Shown: positions 18,257 through 28,021 of the stretch, piece after piece | Numbering within the stretch: the stretch's first letter is position 1 | How the letters are laid out: every line of letters starts with the position of its first letter | DNA from: Candidatus Woesebacteria bacterium GW2011_GWB1_38_8b | Lineage (GTDB): Bacteria; Patescibacteriota; Microgenomatia; UBA8517 | Assembly (NCBI GenBank): GCA_000993115.1 | Contig: LBVN01000003.1 | Coordinates: forward strand, 1-43,633 | Reading direction: 5' to 3' | DNA length: 43,633 bases | Made by a program: the position numbers and the translations under genes | The notes under the pieces: generated by a model | Database searches by the model: none | Seen by the model: only the letters and a program-made list of their open reading frames with translations | What the model was told of the DNA's origin: nothing

Positions 18257-19117
18257 ATGAAACGATTGAAGTTTGGTTATACTCTTTCATTTATTGTGTT
18301 TTTGTTTGTCATTTGCACAAAACCAACAGCAGCACAGGTTGTGATTAATGAAATTTCTGTCCAGCCTGCTGATAAATATGATTGGGTAGAGTTATTCTCT
18401 CCTACTCCCGTTGACATATCAGGTTGGAAAGTTGGTGATGAAGCTGGAGTATTTGAGACAATTCCACAAGGGACACAATTGGGGCCTAACATTTATTTCG
18501 TTGTAAGCCAATATCAGCGATTGGATAATGAGAGTGACACAGTTATTCTCTATAACAACAGCGATGTTGAAATTAATAAAATTATTTATGGAAAATCCAA
18601 TAGTGTGTGCGTCTCTTCTGAAACAGGCTCGATAGCTAGAATTCCCGATGGTGGGAATACAATTGACAGATTGGCTTCTAACACAAAAGGATCCAGTAAT
18701 GGGGAGTTGGCTACCGATCCCTGTCCCACTCCAACTCCGGTCCCGACCAACTCACCTACAAATGTTCCAACGAACACACCGACAAACTCCCCAACTCCTA
18801 CCCAGAAACCCTCAAATACGCTTACACCTACGGCAACCAAAAAACCGACCAATACTCCAACAGAACCGGAAGAATCTCCGGCCGAAGGTGACGAGTTGGT
18901 ATTGGGTTCGACGGATCCTCTTTTAAGCTCAACACCAATCCCAACCGAAACTTCGGAAAATGATAACGGTGGCAAAAATTTCCCATTTGTTCCGGTATTG
19001 TTTATAATCTTAGGAATAGGTTTTATTGGTAGCGCGGTTTTTCTTGTACTTAAAGGCCGGAAAGAAAATTTAAAAACTTTGGAAAATGTCGAAAAGTTTA
19101 CAAGACAGGATAATTAA
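18257..19117 (+). CDS. Lamin-tail-domain (LTD) surface protein with Thr/Pro linker and C-terminal TM
   Basis: VVINEISVQPADKYDWVELFSPTPVDISGWKVGDEAG; PTPT linker; TM FVPVLFIILGIGFIGSAVFLV. Confidence 0.85.
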   Translation: MKRLKFGYTLSFIVFLFVICTKPTAAQVVINEISVQPADKYDWVELFSPTPVDISGWKVGDEAGVFETIPQGTQLGPNIYFVVSQYQRLDNESDTVILYNNSDVEINKIIYGKSNSVCVSSETGSIARIPDGGNTIDRLASNTKGSSNGELATDPCPTPTPVPTNSPTNVPTNTPTNSPTPTQKPSNTLTPTATKKPTNTPTEPEESPAEGDELVLGSTDPLLSSTPIPTETSENDNGGKNFPFVPVLFIILGIGFIGSAVFLVLKGRKENLKTLENVEKFTRQDN

Positions 19118-19520
19118 ATTTACAAAATATTGGTTTCCTGCTATTGTGTGGGCGTTTGTTATTTATTCTTTTTCTTCAAATCCAACCGGACGTGCAAGTG
19201 AAATCCACTGGGAAGATTTTGTTATTAAGAAAAGTGCACACTTGTTTGTTTATTCCGTTTTAACAGTACTTTTATATAGGGCATTTTATAATTACCAACT
19301 GGGGGAAAAACTTTCAGCTAAATATACATTAATAGTAAATGTTTTATATGCGATTTCCGACGAGTTTCACCAAGGTTTTACTCCGGGGCGCGACCCTACA
19401 CTTCGTGATATTTTAATAGACTCCTTTGCAATTATTGTTGTACTTTACCTGATAATTAAGTATTTACCGATGGCTCCAAAGGCGGTTAGAACCTGGGCAA
19501 AAAAATTCGAAATCGCATGA
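19086..19520 (+). CDS. VanZ-like family protein
   Basis: IVWAFVIYSFSSNPTG...KKSAHLFVYSVLTVLLYRAF...YAISDEFHQGFTPGRDPTLRDILIDSFA. Confidence 0.9.
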   Translation: MSKSLQDRIIKFTKYWFPAIVWAFVIYSFSSNPTGRASEIHWEDFVIKKSAHLFVYSVLTVLLYRAFYNYQLGEKLSAKYTLIVNVLYAISDEFHQGFTPGRDPTLRDILIDSFAIIVVLYLIIKYLPMAPKAVRTWAKKFEIA

Positions 19521-20521
19521 AAAAAATTTTAGTCACCGGCGGGGCAGGGTATATTGGTTCGGTTGCAACGTACCTTCTTTTGCAAAAGGCCTACGAAGTT
19601 GTAGTTATAGATAATTTTTCGACCGGACATGAGGAAGTCTTAAAATTCTTCAATACAAAATATCCCAAGAACTTTAAATATTACAAGGCTGATCTTCAAA
19701 AGAGGGAAACTATAAAAGAAGCGTTAGATAAAGAAAAAGAATTTGACGCTGTTCTTCACTATGCGGCAAGTTGCTTGGTCAATGAATCAATGGAAAATCC
19801 GGCAAAATATTTTACCAATAATGTAATAGGTTCACAAAATCTTTTTTCGGAACTTATCGAGCATAGTATTAAAAACATAGTGTTTTCATCCACTTGTGCC
19901 GTTTACGGTGAAGCGCAATACGTTCCGGTTGATGAGAAACACCCGACAAATCCGGCTAATCCATATGGAGAAAGCAAAAGAATGATTGAGCTTATGCTGC
20001 AGTGGTATGGAAAATTGGGAAAACTCAATTATGTAATTCTGCGATACTTTAATGTTTGTGGAGCAAGCGATGACGGTGAAGTCGGCGACAGTAAAGATCC
20101 TTCTGTACTTCTTATGCAAAACGCTGTCCGCGGGGCTTTGGGAATCGAGTCTTTTTATCTTACTTGCCCTGAAGTTGACACTCCCGATAAAACGCCAATA
20201 CGCGATTATATAAATGTAGTGGATTTAAATGAGGCACATCTTGGTGCATTGGATTATTTAATTAATGGAGGGAAAAGTGAAATTATTAATTTGGGTACTG
20301 GGACGGGAAATTCCGTTTTGGAAATTGTTACAACTGTCGAAAAAATAACCGGGAAAAAACTGGATAGGAAAAAGACTGAGGCAAGAAAAGGGGAATACGC
20401 GAAAATGATTGCGGACACTTCAAAAGCAAAAACGGTATTGGGATGGGAACCCAAAAGAACGATATCAGACTCAGTAAACTCGCTTGTTAAGTGGTATAAA
20501 AATCACCCTCAAGGGTGGTAA
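19517..20521 (+). CDS. galE: UDP-glucose 4-epimerase
   Basis: ILVTGGAGYIGS, VIDNFSTGH, STCAVYGEAQYVPVDEKHPTNPANPYGESKRMIE, YFNVCGAS, GTGTGNSVLEIV. Confidence 0.93.
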   Translation: MKKILVTGGAGYIGSVATYLLLQKAYEVVVIDNFSTGHEEVLKFFNTKYPKNFKYYKADLQKRETIKEALDKEKEFDAVLHYAASCLVNESMENPAKYFTNNVIGSQNLFSELIEHSIKNIVFSSTCAVYGEAQYVPVDEKHPTNPANPYGESKRMIELMLQWYGKLGKLNYVILRYFNVCGASDDGEVGDSKDPSVLLMQNAVRGALGIESFYLTCPEVDTPDKTPIRDYINVVDLNEAHLGALDYLINGGKSEIINLGTGTGNSVLEIVTTVEKITGKKLDRKKTEARKGEYAKMIADTSKAKTVLGWEPKRTISDSVNSLVKWYKNHPQGW

Positions 20522-20565
20522 TAGCACTGGACAATTAGGATTTCACGAGTTAGATTGGTTGGGCT

Positions 20566-21114
20566 ATGATGAGAAGGACTTTTTTATTAATATCCTCTTT
20601 TTTACTATTCACAACACTTGCAGTGGCAGGTAAAAGTATCGAAAAAAACCAATCCAAAATAAGCGTTAACGTAAATTCCAATAATTTATCCACAGAAGTT
20701 TTGTCGGAAACAGATGTAGCCGAATCCACGAATACTCCGACTGTAAAATCTTCAAATACGCCAAGCGTAGAGGAAATTGAAGATTCCGATGAAGCGGAAG
20801 AAGTAACTGCTACCCCAACTTCTACGGCTCCTGTAATCGGGTTTGCAGTAGAAGGCTATATTTATCCCGGATCAGCAGTCATTTCAAAATCCGCAAATTA
20901 TTTAGAGCTTTCAACATCGACTGATGCAAAAACAGTGACTGATTGGTATGAGAAAAAAATTAGAGAAAACGGGTTTAATGTAAAAAGTTTCGTCAGGACT
21001 AACACAAATAATGTAGTTAAAAACGTAATTGCCGCGGCAAATGCAAACGAAGAGTTAAAAATTGAGATTGTAAACCAAAACTCAGGCTCACTAGTAAAAA
21101 TCAATTTCTTCTGA
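20566..21114 (+). CDS. Secreted protein of unknown function
   Basis: Signal peptide MMRRTFLLISSFLLFTTLAVAG; low-complexity linker; C-terminal domain KTVTDWYEKKIRENGF. Confidence 0.6.
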   Translation: MMRRTFLLISSFLLFTTLAVAGKSIEKNQSKISVNVNSNNLSTEVLSETDVAESTNTPTVKSSNTPSVEEIEDSDEAEEVTATPTSTAPVIGFAVEGYIYPGSAVISKSANYLELSTSTDAKTVTDWYEKKIRENGFNVKSFVRTNTNNVVKNVIAAANANEELKIEIVNQNSGSLVKINFF

Positions 21115-21167
21115 TTTAATATATTGACAAAGATTTAATTTAAGTTTACGATTGGATACATTTTAAA

Positions 21168-21195
21168 ACTGCTCATTATGGCAGTCTTTTTTTTT
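21168..21195 (+). terminator. Rho-independent terminator
   Basis: ACTGC-tcattatg-GCAGT followed by C and T9. Confidence 0.8.
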
Positions 21196-21209
21196 GTAAA
21201 GAAAAAGGT

Positions 21210-21788
21210 ATGGAGGACAGAAAAATAAATAAAAAGAAAAAGTTGATGACTTACGGTGGAGTTGGTTTAGTCTTGATAATTCTTCTTTTGATTATAAGAT
21301 CCGGTGGAAATAAGAATAATCGAAATACTTCAGTCTTAAGTAATTCAAATACTTCAATCAACGCCCCGCTCGTGACAAAAGAAATAAAAAGAGAATTCTC
21401 ATTCCCCCTTCGTAATTCAAAAAAGGAAGAAGTAAGTACGTTAAAGTTTTCAATCGAGACCGTTGAGATAAGAAACGAAATATTGGTTAAAGGGCAAAGA
21501 GCACAGGCTGTATCGGGGAGAGAATTCTTGATAATTAATTTAAAAGTTACCAATAATTTTTCGAACGCAATCCAGCTTAGTACAAAAGATTATGTTCGGT
21601 TGGCAGTGAACGGAAACGAGAATGAATGGTTGGCGCCGGATATTCATAATGATCCTGTCGAAGTTCAAGCTGACTCGACAAAATATACTAGAGTAGGTTT
21701 TCCTGTAAATTCAACTGACAAAGATTTTATCCTTAGGGTTGGGGAAATCAACGGAAGCAAAGAAACCATTAAACTCGAAATTCGGTAA
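21210..21788 (+). CDS. Membrane-anchored DUF4352-like protein
   Basis: N-terminal TM; RAQAVSGREFLIINLKVTNNFSNAIQLSTKDYVRLAVNG...TRVGFPV pattern. Confidence 0.55.
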   Translation: MEDRKINKKKKLMTYGGVGLVLIILLLIIRSGGNKNNRNTSVLSNSNTSINAPLVTKEIKREFSFPLRNSKKEEVSTLKFSIETVEIRNEILVKGQRAQAVSGREFLIINLKVTNNFSNAIQLSTKDYVRLAVNGNENEWLAPDIHNDPVEVQADSTKYTRVGFPVNSTDKDFILRVGEINGSKETIKLEIR

Positions 21789-21832
21789 TCAATTAACTTA
21801 AAAGTTCTGCACAAGTATCATTGTTTCCTAAA

Positions 21833-22051
21833 ATGAAACAAACATATTCTACAAAAAATATATCACAGGTTCTCTTAAACGAAATAAAAGATGCATTGAA
21901 AAATGTTACTGAATACGGAAGTATTGAAATCTATATCCAGGGTGGGTGTGTTACCCAAATTACTACCAGAAAAATTAAGAAGACCAATGGCTACGGCTTA
22001 AAAAATCACGAAAATATGACCAATAACGGACACAAAAAGGATTTGTCATAA
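21833..22051 (+). CDS. YezD-like small protein (DUF2292)
   Basis: EIKDALKNVTEYGSIEIYIQGGCVTQITTRKIKKT; ATG 21833 preferred over TTG 21821. Confidence 0.65.
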   Translation: MKQTYSTKNISQVLLNEIKDALKNVTEYGSIEIYIQGGCVTQITTRKIKKTNGYGLKNHENMTNNGHKKDLS

Positions 22052-22109
22052 TCTTCTGATGCATGTTATATTGCTTATACTATATAGATATCCAACTAAA
22101 TTAATGTGC

Positions 22110-22138
22110 TTGACAAAGTCAAAATATATCGTTATAAA
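22110..22138 (+). promoter_or_regulatory. Sigma70-like promoter
   Basis: TTGACA (22110-22115), 17-nt spacer, TATAAA (22133-22138); second weaker TTGACC-N16-TATAAA at 22152-22179. Confidence 0.65.
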
Positions 22139-22219
22139 TTACTTTATATAGTTGACCTATATTTAAGTAGTTATATAAACATATAAAAAATGATCTTCTG
22201 CCCCTTTGAAAGATTATTG

Positions 22220-22290
22220 AGAGTTCACCGCAAACGGAGACTCTCCGATTTAACAAATTAGTTTGAATCGGGGCGTCTCCGTTTATTTTT
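22220..22290 (+). terminator. Terminator/attenuator-like structure in leader of repeat-protein gene
   Basis: AAACGGAGAC (22232-22241) pairs with GTCTCCGTTT (22275-22284), inner CCGATT/AATCGG, followed by ATTTTTTC; overlapping alternative GAGAGT/ACTCTC pairing. Confidence 0.65.
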
Positions 22291-22385
22291 TCTCAATGTT
22301 ATGTTGGGAAGTAAAGATAAACGGAAGGAGTAAAATTACAAATAATTTGTAATTCTAAATACGTAGAAAGGAGGTGAAAATAAAA

Positions 22386-23648
22386 ATGACTTTAAAAAAG
22401 AAATTAACAACAGCAGTTGCCACAGCAGCATTATTTATGAACTTCGCTCTTCCGGTCGCAGCACAAACTATTTCCGGTAATAATAGTGATTCTGAGAATT
22501 ATATTAATACCGACGTAGATTATGACTTTGACTTGGATCAGAATAACGATGCGGACGTTGAAAACAGCGTCAATATAAGTCTTGATAGCGGTGGTAACAA
22601 GGTAAAGGATGTTGTTGGAGGTGAAGTTGAAATAGAAACTGGTGATCTAGAAGCTGGAGTTCAAGTAATGAACCAACTTAACATGAACGTAGCATCTTTT
22701 GATGTTTGCGGATCATGCGGAATGACCGGTGATTTCAAAATTGCCGACAATAATAGCGGTTCAGACAACGACATTGATTACGACTATGAATCAGATTTTG
22801 ATCTTGATCAAGATAATGATGCAGACGTCGAAAATGATGTCGATGTAACAGGCAAAACTGGCGATAACGAGGTTGATGACACGATGAACGGTGACGTATC
22901 TGTTAAAACAGGTGACGTTACAGTTAATCCAATCATCATTAAAAACGCTCTTAACGCCAACTGGGCAGTAGTTTCTTCTTCAGATGAAGAAGAGGACGGT
23001 GTCTCAGCCTGGATTCTTGGCAACAACTCAGATAGTGACAATTTCATTAATTTGGATTTTGATCACGATACTGATGTTGATCAAGATAATGATGCCGATG
23101 TTGAGAATGATGTAGCAGTTTCTGCAAAAACTGGTTATAACGACGTTGATGACGTCGCTGGAGCCGGTGTTTCTATCGACACAGGTGATGTTGAAGTAGG
23201 GGTCATGATTGATACTATGGCTAACTTTAACATGGCTGCAGTCGAAGACTGTTGCTTCTTGGGTGATCAGGAAACAAAGATCGCCGACAACAATGTCGAC
23301 TCAGATAACGATATCGAAGTCGATTTAGACTTAGATTTCGAGTTGGACCAAGATAATGACTTTGACTGCGGAACCAGCAAAGGTTGGTTTGACAATTTCC
23401 TTAGAGGTTACGAAGGCGGAAGTGATTGTAACGAAGTTGACGTAACTGGAGGAACCGGAGACAACGAAGTTGAAGATGCTGCTGCCGGCGGGCATGATCC
23501 TGAAATAACAACAGGTGATGCTGCAGCTGCAGTTCAATTAAGCACTTCGGCTAATGTAAACGTCGAAGGTGGAGCTGGTGTAGATTTTGATGTAGATTTC
23601 GGAGAAGTCGCAGACATGCTCGGAGATCTTTTCGATCTACTCGACTAA
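22386..23648 (+). CDS. Secreted Asp/Asn-rich repeat protein (NNSDSxN / QDNDADVEN / TGDN modules)
   Basis: Signal peptide TVATAALFMNFALPVAAQ; about four imperfect modules; strong SD AGGAGGT 9 nt before ATG 22386 (track starts at GTG 22374). Confidence 0.75.
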   Translation: MTLKKKLTTAVATAALFMNFALPVAAQTISGNNSDSENYINTDVDYDFDLDQNNDADVENSVNISLDSGGNKVKDVVGGEVEIETGDLEAGVQVMNQLNMNVASFDVCGSCGMTGDFKIADNNSGSDNDIDYDYESDFDLDQDNDADVENDVDVTGKTGDNEVDDTMNGDVSVKTGDVTVNPIIIKNALNANWAVVSSSDEEEDGVSAWILGNNSDSDNFINLDFDHDTDVDQDNDADVENDVAVSAKTGYNDVDDVAGAGVSIDTGDVEVGVMIDTMANFNMAAVEDCCFLGDQETKIADNNVDSDNDIEVDLDLDFELDQDNDFDCGTSKGWFDNFLRGYEGGSDCNEVDVTGGTGDNEVEDAAAGGHDPEITTGDAAAAVQLSTSANVNVEGGAGVDFDVDFGEVADMLGDLFDLLD

Positions 23649-23658
23649 GATTTGGTAG

Positions 23659-23688
23659 GTTTGAGTGGGGGGTTTCCCTCACTCAAAC
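23659..23688 (+). terminator. Strong intercistronic hairpin
   Basis: GTTTGAGTGggGGGtttCCCtCACTCAAAC; no T-tract. Confidence 0.5.
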
Positions 23689-23733
23689 TCCAAGTCCGAA
23701 TTAGAAAAATAAATAAATTTAAATATTAATAAA

Positions 23734-25908
23734 ATGAAAATAAAGAAAATAATTACAGTAATTACAATAGTATCGCTGCTTTTGGGGTATTCGGTACCTT
23801 TTAGTGCGGGAGGATTTGTAATTGCACAGACCTCTCCTTCAGAGCCGAGTTCGCCGGAGCAACCTGCAGCCCCCGACCAACCGGATAGTCCGGATCAACC
23901 AAGTGGTCCTGACGAACCTGAAAGCCCGGATTTGCCCGAAGACACCAGTACAGGTAGTAGTGAACAAAATGTCGAAACACCTGATACGACAACTACGGAT
24001 CAAACCGAAGGCACTAATAATACAGGCTCCCAGGATGTGAATGGAAATGTTGGTGATACAAACGTAACAACAGGAGACGCGACAGCAACAGGAGCGCTTC
24101 TTACCGATACAAACTTAAATACTTCAACCAATCCGACAGCGGGAACTGCCGGAACGTCTATTGTAAATGAGGGAAATAACTCAGGATCAGTCAATGTCTC
24201 CGATGTTACGCAGAACTCGACCTCTACAATTAATCAAGACAATAATGCCGTTATAACAAATAGCGCAGATCTTTCAGCAGTCACAGGCGGAAATACAGTT
24301 GCCAATAATATGAACGGTAACGTGACTATTGAATCGGGGGATGCTAATACTGCACTTACGGTAATCAATCAGGCAAATACAAATATTGCCGGAGTTGATG
24401 TTGTTGAATTTAATGTTTTTGACGATCAGGTAGGTGACGTAATTTTGGATTTTAGTAATCCTTGCGCCGCAGGTAGCGGGTGCACAGCCGGAACCCCGGT
24501 TTACGTCGGAAATACGAACAATAATTCAGATTCAACTAATACCGCCCAATACACATCCGATGTAAACAATTCAACTTTCCAAAATAACGATGCAGTAATT
24601 GAGAACAATATTATCCTAAACTCCGATTCGGGAGGCAATTTGGCAACAGACAATATGAACGGGGATACAAATATTAAAACCGGTGATGCAAATGTTTCTG
24701 CAAACGTAGCCAATCTGGTAAACAACAATTTCCAGGGTGAGGTTTATTACGGAGTTGTGAACGTCTTTGGAGATTTAATCGGAGATATAATTCTTGCTAC
24801 AACCCCGACAACCTCTACCCCGGGTACAGTTATTGATAATTCCGGGAACGGATCAGGGTCAACAAACTTTGCAAATGTTGATACAAGCGTGTCAAATGAC
24901 TATACACAGAATAACAATCTGAATTTGGATACAAATATTAACGCTACGGGGACTACCGGTGACAATACTGCATCAGCAAACATGCAGGGAGGGCAATCAA
25001 TTGAGTCAGGCGACGCGAGTTTTACAGGTCAGATATTTAATGTAGCCAATAATAATGTTACAGGCGGCGATTGGTGGATAGTATTGGTAAACGATGCAGG
25101 CAATTGGATCGGAAAAATCGTGGGTGGCCAGGAAGGCATGAATTATGCCGGATCAGCCGGAACGGAATTTATAGTTAATCCTGACGGATCAATAACCGCT
25201 GTCAACAGCGGAAACAATAGCGGTTCAACTAATACTGCAAACGTTACACAAAACACTCAAAATACTGTAACTCAAAATAACAATGCATCAATAACAAATA
25301 ACTTGAACTTAAGTGGAAACACCGGTGGAAACACAATCCAAAACTCCATGAATGGCGGAGCTTCGGTTGAAACAGGGGATGTAAACATAGTTGCATCCGT
25401 TGTTAACTTTGTAAACAATAATTTTTCCGGAGGACGGGTTTACATGACAGTTGTCAACGTACTGGGAGGAAAATGGCTAGGAAACTTTATTGCCCCCGGT
25501 CATACAAAAGAGGAAGCCTTGGCACAAAACCCGGAACCGACTCCGGAGCCAGCACTGGGAGGATTAGATAATGATCCTGATGAGGATTCAATTGCGCTAA
25601 TTAATCCAACAACTACTAAAAAGACGAAGAAAACAATCCAGTCTTCCACACCGACAACAACTCCGGTGCAATCAGTCTTGGCTGCAATCACAGGACGATC
25701 AACCAGCGCTTCTGGAGGAAGTCTTGTAAACCCTGTAATCGATGGTGAGGAATATGATGAGGCAGCAGCATTGGCAGGTGATATTGCAGTTGCAAAAAGT
25801 AAAATACGAATCAATTTAGCCTGGGCGATTATAATTGCTCCCCTTCTTTTTGCGATACCGCTGGCAAAAAGAAAATTATTCGCAAAACTGCCTTCCAAAA
25901 AGAACTAA
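23734..25908 (+). CDS. Surface repeat protein with C-terminal TM anchor
   Basis: Signal peptide; modules GNNSGSxNxAxVxQN...QNNNAxITN...TGGNTxxNxMNGxxxxxTGD repeat about 4-5 times; C-terminal AWAIIIAPLLFAIPLAKRKLFAK. Confidence 0.75.
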   Translation: MKIKKIITVITIVSLLLGYSVPFSAGGFVIAQTSPSEPSSPEQPAAPDQPDSPDQPSGPDEPESPDLPEDTSTGSSEQNVETPDTTTTDQTEGTNNTGSQDVNGNVGDTNVTTGDATATGALLTDTNLNTSTNPTAGTAGTSIVNEGNNSGSVNVSDVTQNSTSTINQDNNAVITNSADLSAVTGGNTVANNMNGNVTIESGDANTALTVINQANTNIAGVDVVEFNVFDDQVGDVILDFSNPCAAGSGCTAGTPVYVGNTNNNSDSTNTAQYTSDVNNSTFQNNDAVIENNIILNSDSGGNLATDNMNGDTNIKTGDANVSANVANLVNNNFQGEVYYGVVNVFGDLIGDIILATTPTTSTPGTVIDNSGNGSGSTNFANVDTSVSNDYTQNNNLNLDTNINATGTTGDNTASANMQGGQSIESGDASFTGQIFNVANNNVTGGDWWIVLVNDAGNWIGKIVGGQEGMNYAGSAGTEFIVNPDGSITAVNSGNNSGSTNTANVTQNTQNTVTQNNNASITNNLNLSGNTGGNTIQNSMNGGASVETGDVNIVASVVNFVNNNFSGGRVYMTVVNVLGGKWLGNFIAPGHTKEEALAQNPEPTPEPALGGLDNDPDEDSIALINPTTTKKTKKTIQSSTPTTTPVQSVLAAITGRSTSASGGSLVNPVIDGEEYDEAAALAGDIAVAKSKIRINLAWAIIIAPLLFAIPLAKRKLFAKLPSKKN

Positions 25909-27141
25909 ATGGAAGTAAAAATAAGAAAGACACTTCAGACAATACTTGCCTTGGTTGTGGCCGTAAGGCTTGTTTTTCCATTGGTTATTATCGCTCAAAC
26001 CGTTGAAGAAAATAATTCCGGATCAACAAACACAGTTACGGAAAATGTATCTTCGACTCAAACCACCAACCAGACAAACCAGGCAGATATAGGAAAAAGC
26101 GTAAATGTTTCACTTAATACCGGCGGAAATACTGTTTCCTCGTCGACGGGAAATTCTACAATTAATACCGGAGATACCAGTTTCTCGACATCAGTTGAAA
26201 CGGCTGCTAACACCTCTGTCGTTGACAGCGGTTGTTGTGCCGAAGCAACACCAGATCCAACAAAAATTTCCGACAATAACTCCGACTCGACAAATACAAT
26301 AAATACTACTTCTGAAACAACAACTGTGGTTGATATCGATCAGAACGCGACAATTACCAATAAAATAAACGCGACTCTTTCTACCGGAGGAAATTCAATT
26401 TCCGATTCAACCGGAAATTCAACAATTACGACCGGTGATGTAAAAGTAAAAGGCGAGATAAATAACGGTCCTATTAATTATGCGGACGTTACTTTAGGTG
26501 GTTCAGGCACCAACGTCTCAACTGTAATCACAAGTAATAATTCAGGCTCCACTAATATCATTTATAACAGCTTCAAAAACTACAGCGACATTAATGTAAA
26601 TAATTCTGCGAAAGTTAAAAACTTACTGTCATTTCTTTTGGACAGCGGAAATAACAGCATTGAAAATAATATAGGAAGTGCAAAAATTTCTACGGGAGAT
26701 ATATTCTTTGTTTTCAAAATTAATAATGCCATAAATGTTTCAAAAATTACTTATGCATGCTGCGGAGACAGTTGTCCTGACCCCGTGGCACCGACGCCAA
26801 CGGCCACTACGACCGCTACACCCACTCCGACACCAACCGGTGCAATTGGTGGCCCACCGACAACGACCTCAACAAATAATAATGACGACGACGATGACAA
26901 TGGTGGAAGCGGAGGATCTGTTGAAAAAAGAGTTGCGTCAATGGTGTTGGGTGCAACCGGAAGTTTTATGGAAAATTTGTTTTATGTATTTTTTGCATTG
27001 GGAAGTATTTTGATCGGATTTGGAATTAGGAAAAACGGGATATCATATATTTATAATTTTGGCTTGGGAACTGCAAGAAGGATAAGATTATATTCCAAAA
27101 TATTTACTTCCAGCCAATTTGAATTGACCCTTTATATTTGA
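25909..27141 (+). CDS. Surface repeat protein, LGATG-like motif plus C-terminal hydrophobic segment
   Basis: NNSGSTN/NNSDSTN modules; VLGATGSFMENLFYVFFALGSILIGFGIRKNG. Confidence 0.72.
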   Translation: MEVKIRKTLQTILALVVAVRLVFPLVIIAQTVEENNSGSTNTVTENVSSTQTTNQTNQADIGKSVNVSLNTGGNTVSSSTGNSTINTGDTSFSTSVETAANTSVVDSGCCAEATPDPTKISDNNSDSTNTINTTSETTTVVDIDQNATITNKINATLSTGGNSISDSTGNSTITTGDVKVKGEINNGPINYADVTLGGSGTNVSTVITSNNSGSTNIIYNSFKNYSDINVNNSAKVKNLLSFLLDSGNNSIENNIGSAKISTGDIFFVFKINNAINVSKITYACCGDSCPDPVAPTPTATTTATPTPTPTGAIGGPPTTTSTNNNDDDDDNGGSGGSVEKRVASMVLGATGSFMENLFYVFFALGSILIGFGIRKNGISYIYNFGLGTARRIRLYSKIFTSSQFELTLYI

Positions 27142-27281
27142 AGCTTTGACATCCTCTTTCCTTGGAAATAAGGTAGTGCCTATTGTGCTTATAGTTCCCA
27201 AACCCAAGTTTTAATATAAATGAAAGTATCAAAAGATTGATTGAGATCGTACAGAAAAGTTGTCGAGTCTAAATTACTATA

Positions 27282-27776
27282 TTAGAGATTAAACAATTTG
27301 AGAAAAAGTAACCTAATAAACTTTGTGTTTTGTTTTAACTCGTCAATATCGGGTGTTGTTTTATCGTACAAATGCTTCTTGATGATGTCCTTGTAACTCG
27401 AGAGATATAATTTAACATTTGAGGTCAACCTTTTATTAAGTGCATCCTCGACAGTCATAAACTTTATTTCTTGCCCTTCAAGCGGACCTAACTTAAATCT
27501 TTCTATTTCATTTTTATCAACATAAGACCAAAAGATACTAACTTCTCGAACCTTGTTCTTAAGACTGCCTATATAATGTATCTTTTTAGGGGAATAACTT
27601 ACTTCTTCAACAAGTTCTCTTTTGAGCGCCTTAATCGGGGTTTCACCTTCTTCTAGGTGCCCTCCTGGTAGTTGCCACTTATCAGGCTCAGCTATCGTGG
27701 GAATGTTATCTCTCTTAATAAAGAGTATCTTATTGTCGTTTACAATTATTGCTATGGCGGTTTTTCTAAATCTCAT
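27282..27776 (-). CDS. NUDIX hydrolase
   Basis: Nudix box GGHLEEGETPIKALKRELVEEV. Confidence 0.92.
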   Translation of the reverse strand: MRFRKTAIAIIVNDNKILFIKRDNIPTIAEPDKWQLPGGHLEEGETPIKALKRELVEEVSYSPKKIHYIGSLKNKVREVSIFWSYVDKNEIERFKLGPLEGQEIKFMTVEDALNKRLTSNVKLYLSSYKDIIKKHLYDKTTPDIDELKQNTKFIRLLFLKLFNL

Positions 27777-28021
27777 AATCTTGCTATTATTTTATATCTT
27801 TCTTCAACTTTCCTATATGATTGAGCGACGAATGATGCAACTGCATCTTTGGACTCATTCAAATCTAGTATACCTCCATTTTCAGGCTCTCCAAAATGGG
27901 TATCGACTACAGACTTTATCGTACCAGCGAGTAATGTCATTTCATCTTCTAACCTTCTACCTGATTGTCTGAGCAATGTCTTATCAACTTCCTCTTTAAT
28001 CTCTGGTGTCATCTTTCCCAT
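27773..28021 (-). CDS. Small helical protein of unknown function
   Basis: 82-aa ORF, 4-nt overlap with the NUDIX gene and 13-nt overlap with the upstream gene. Confidence 0.6.
   Translation of the reverse strand: MGKMTPEIKEEVDKTLLRQSGRRLEDEMTLLAGTIKSVVDTHFGEPENGGILDLNESKDAVASFVAQSYRKVEERYKIIARL

Noticed and set aside
18586-18975. 129-aa minus-strand Val/Gly-rich ORF
   Set aside because: Antisense of the Thr/Pro linker of the LTD protein; low-complexity shadow ORF.
25500-25898. 132-aa minus-strand ORF, and similar antisense ORFs at 22808-23047 and 24501-24728
   Set aside because: Shadow ORFs opposite repetitive Asn/Thr-rich coding sequence.
22386-27141. Repetitive region considered as a CRISPR array
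   Set aside because: Repeats are protein-level, imperfect, ~100-aa spaced and in one reading frame; no fixed-length direct repeats with unique spacers.
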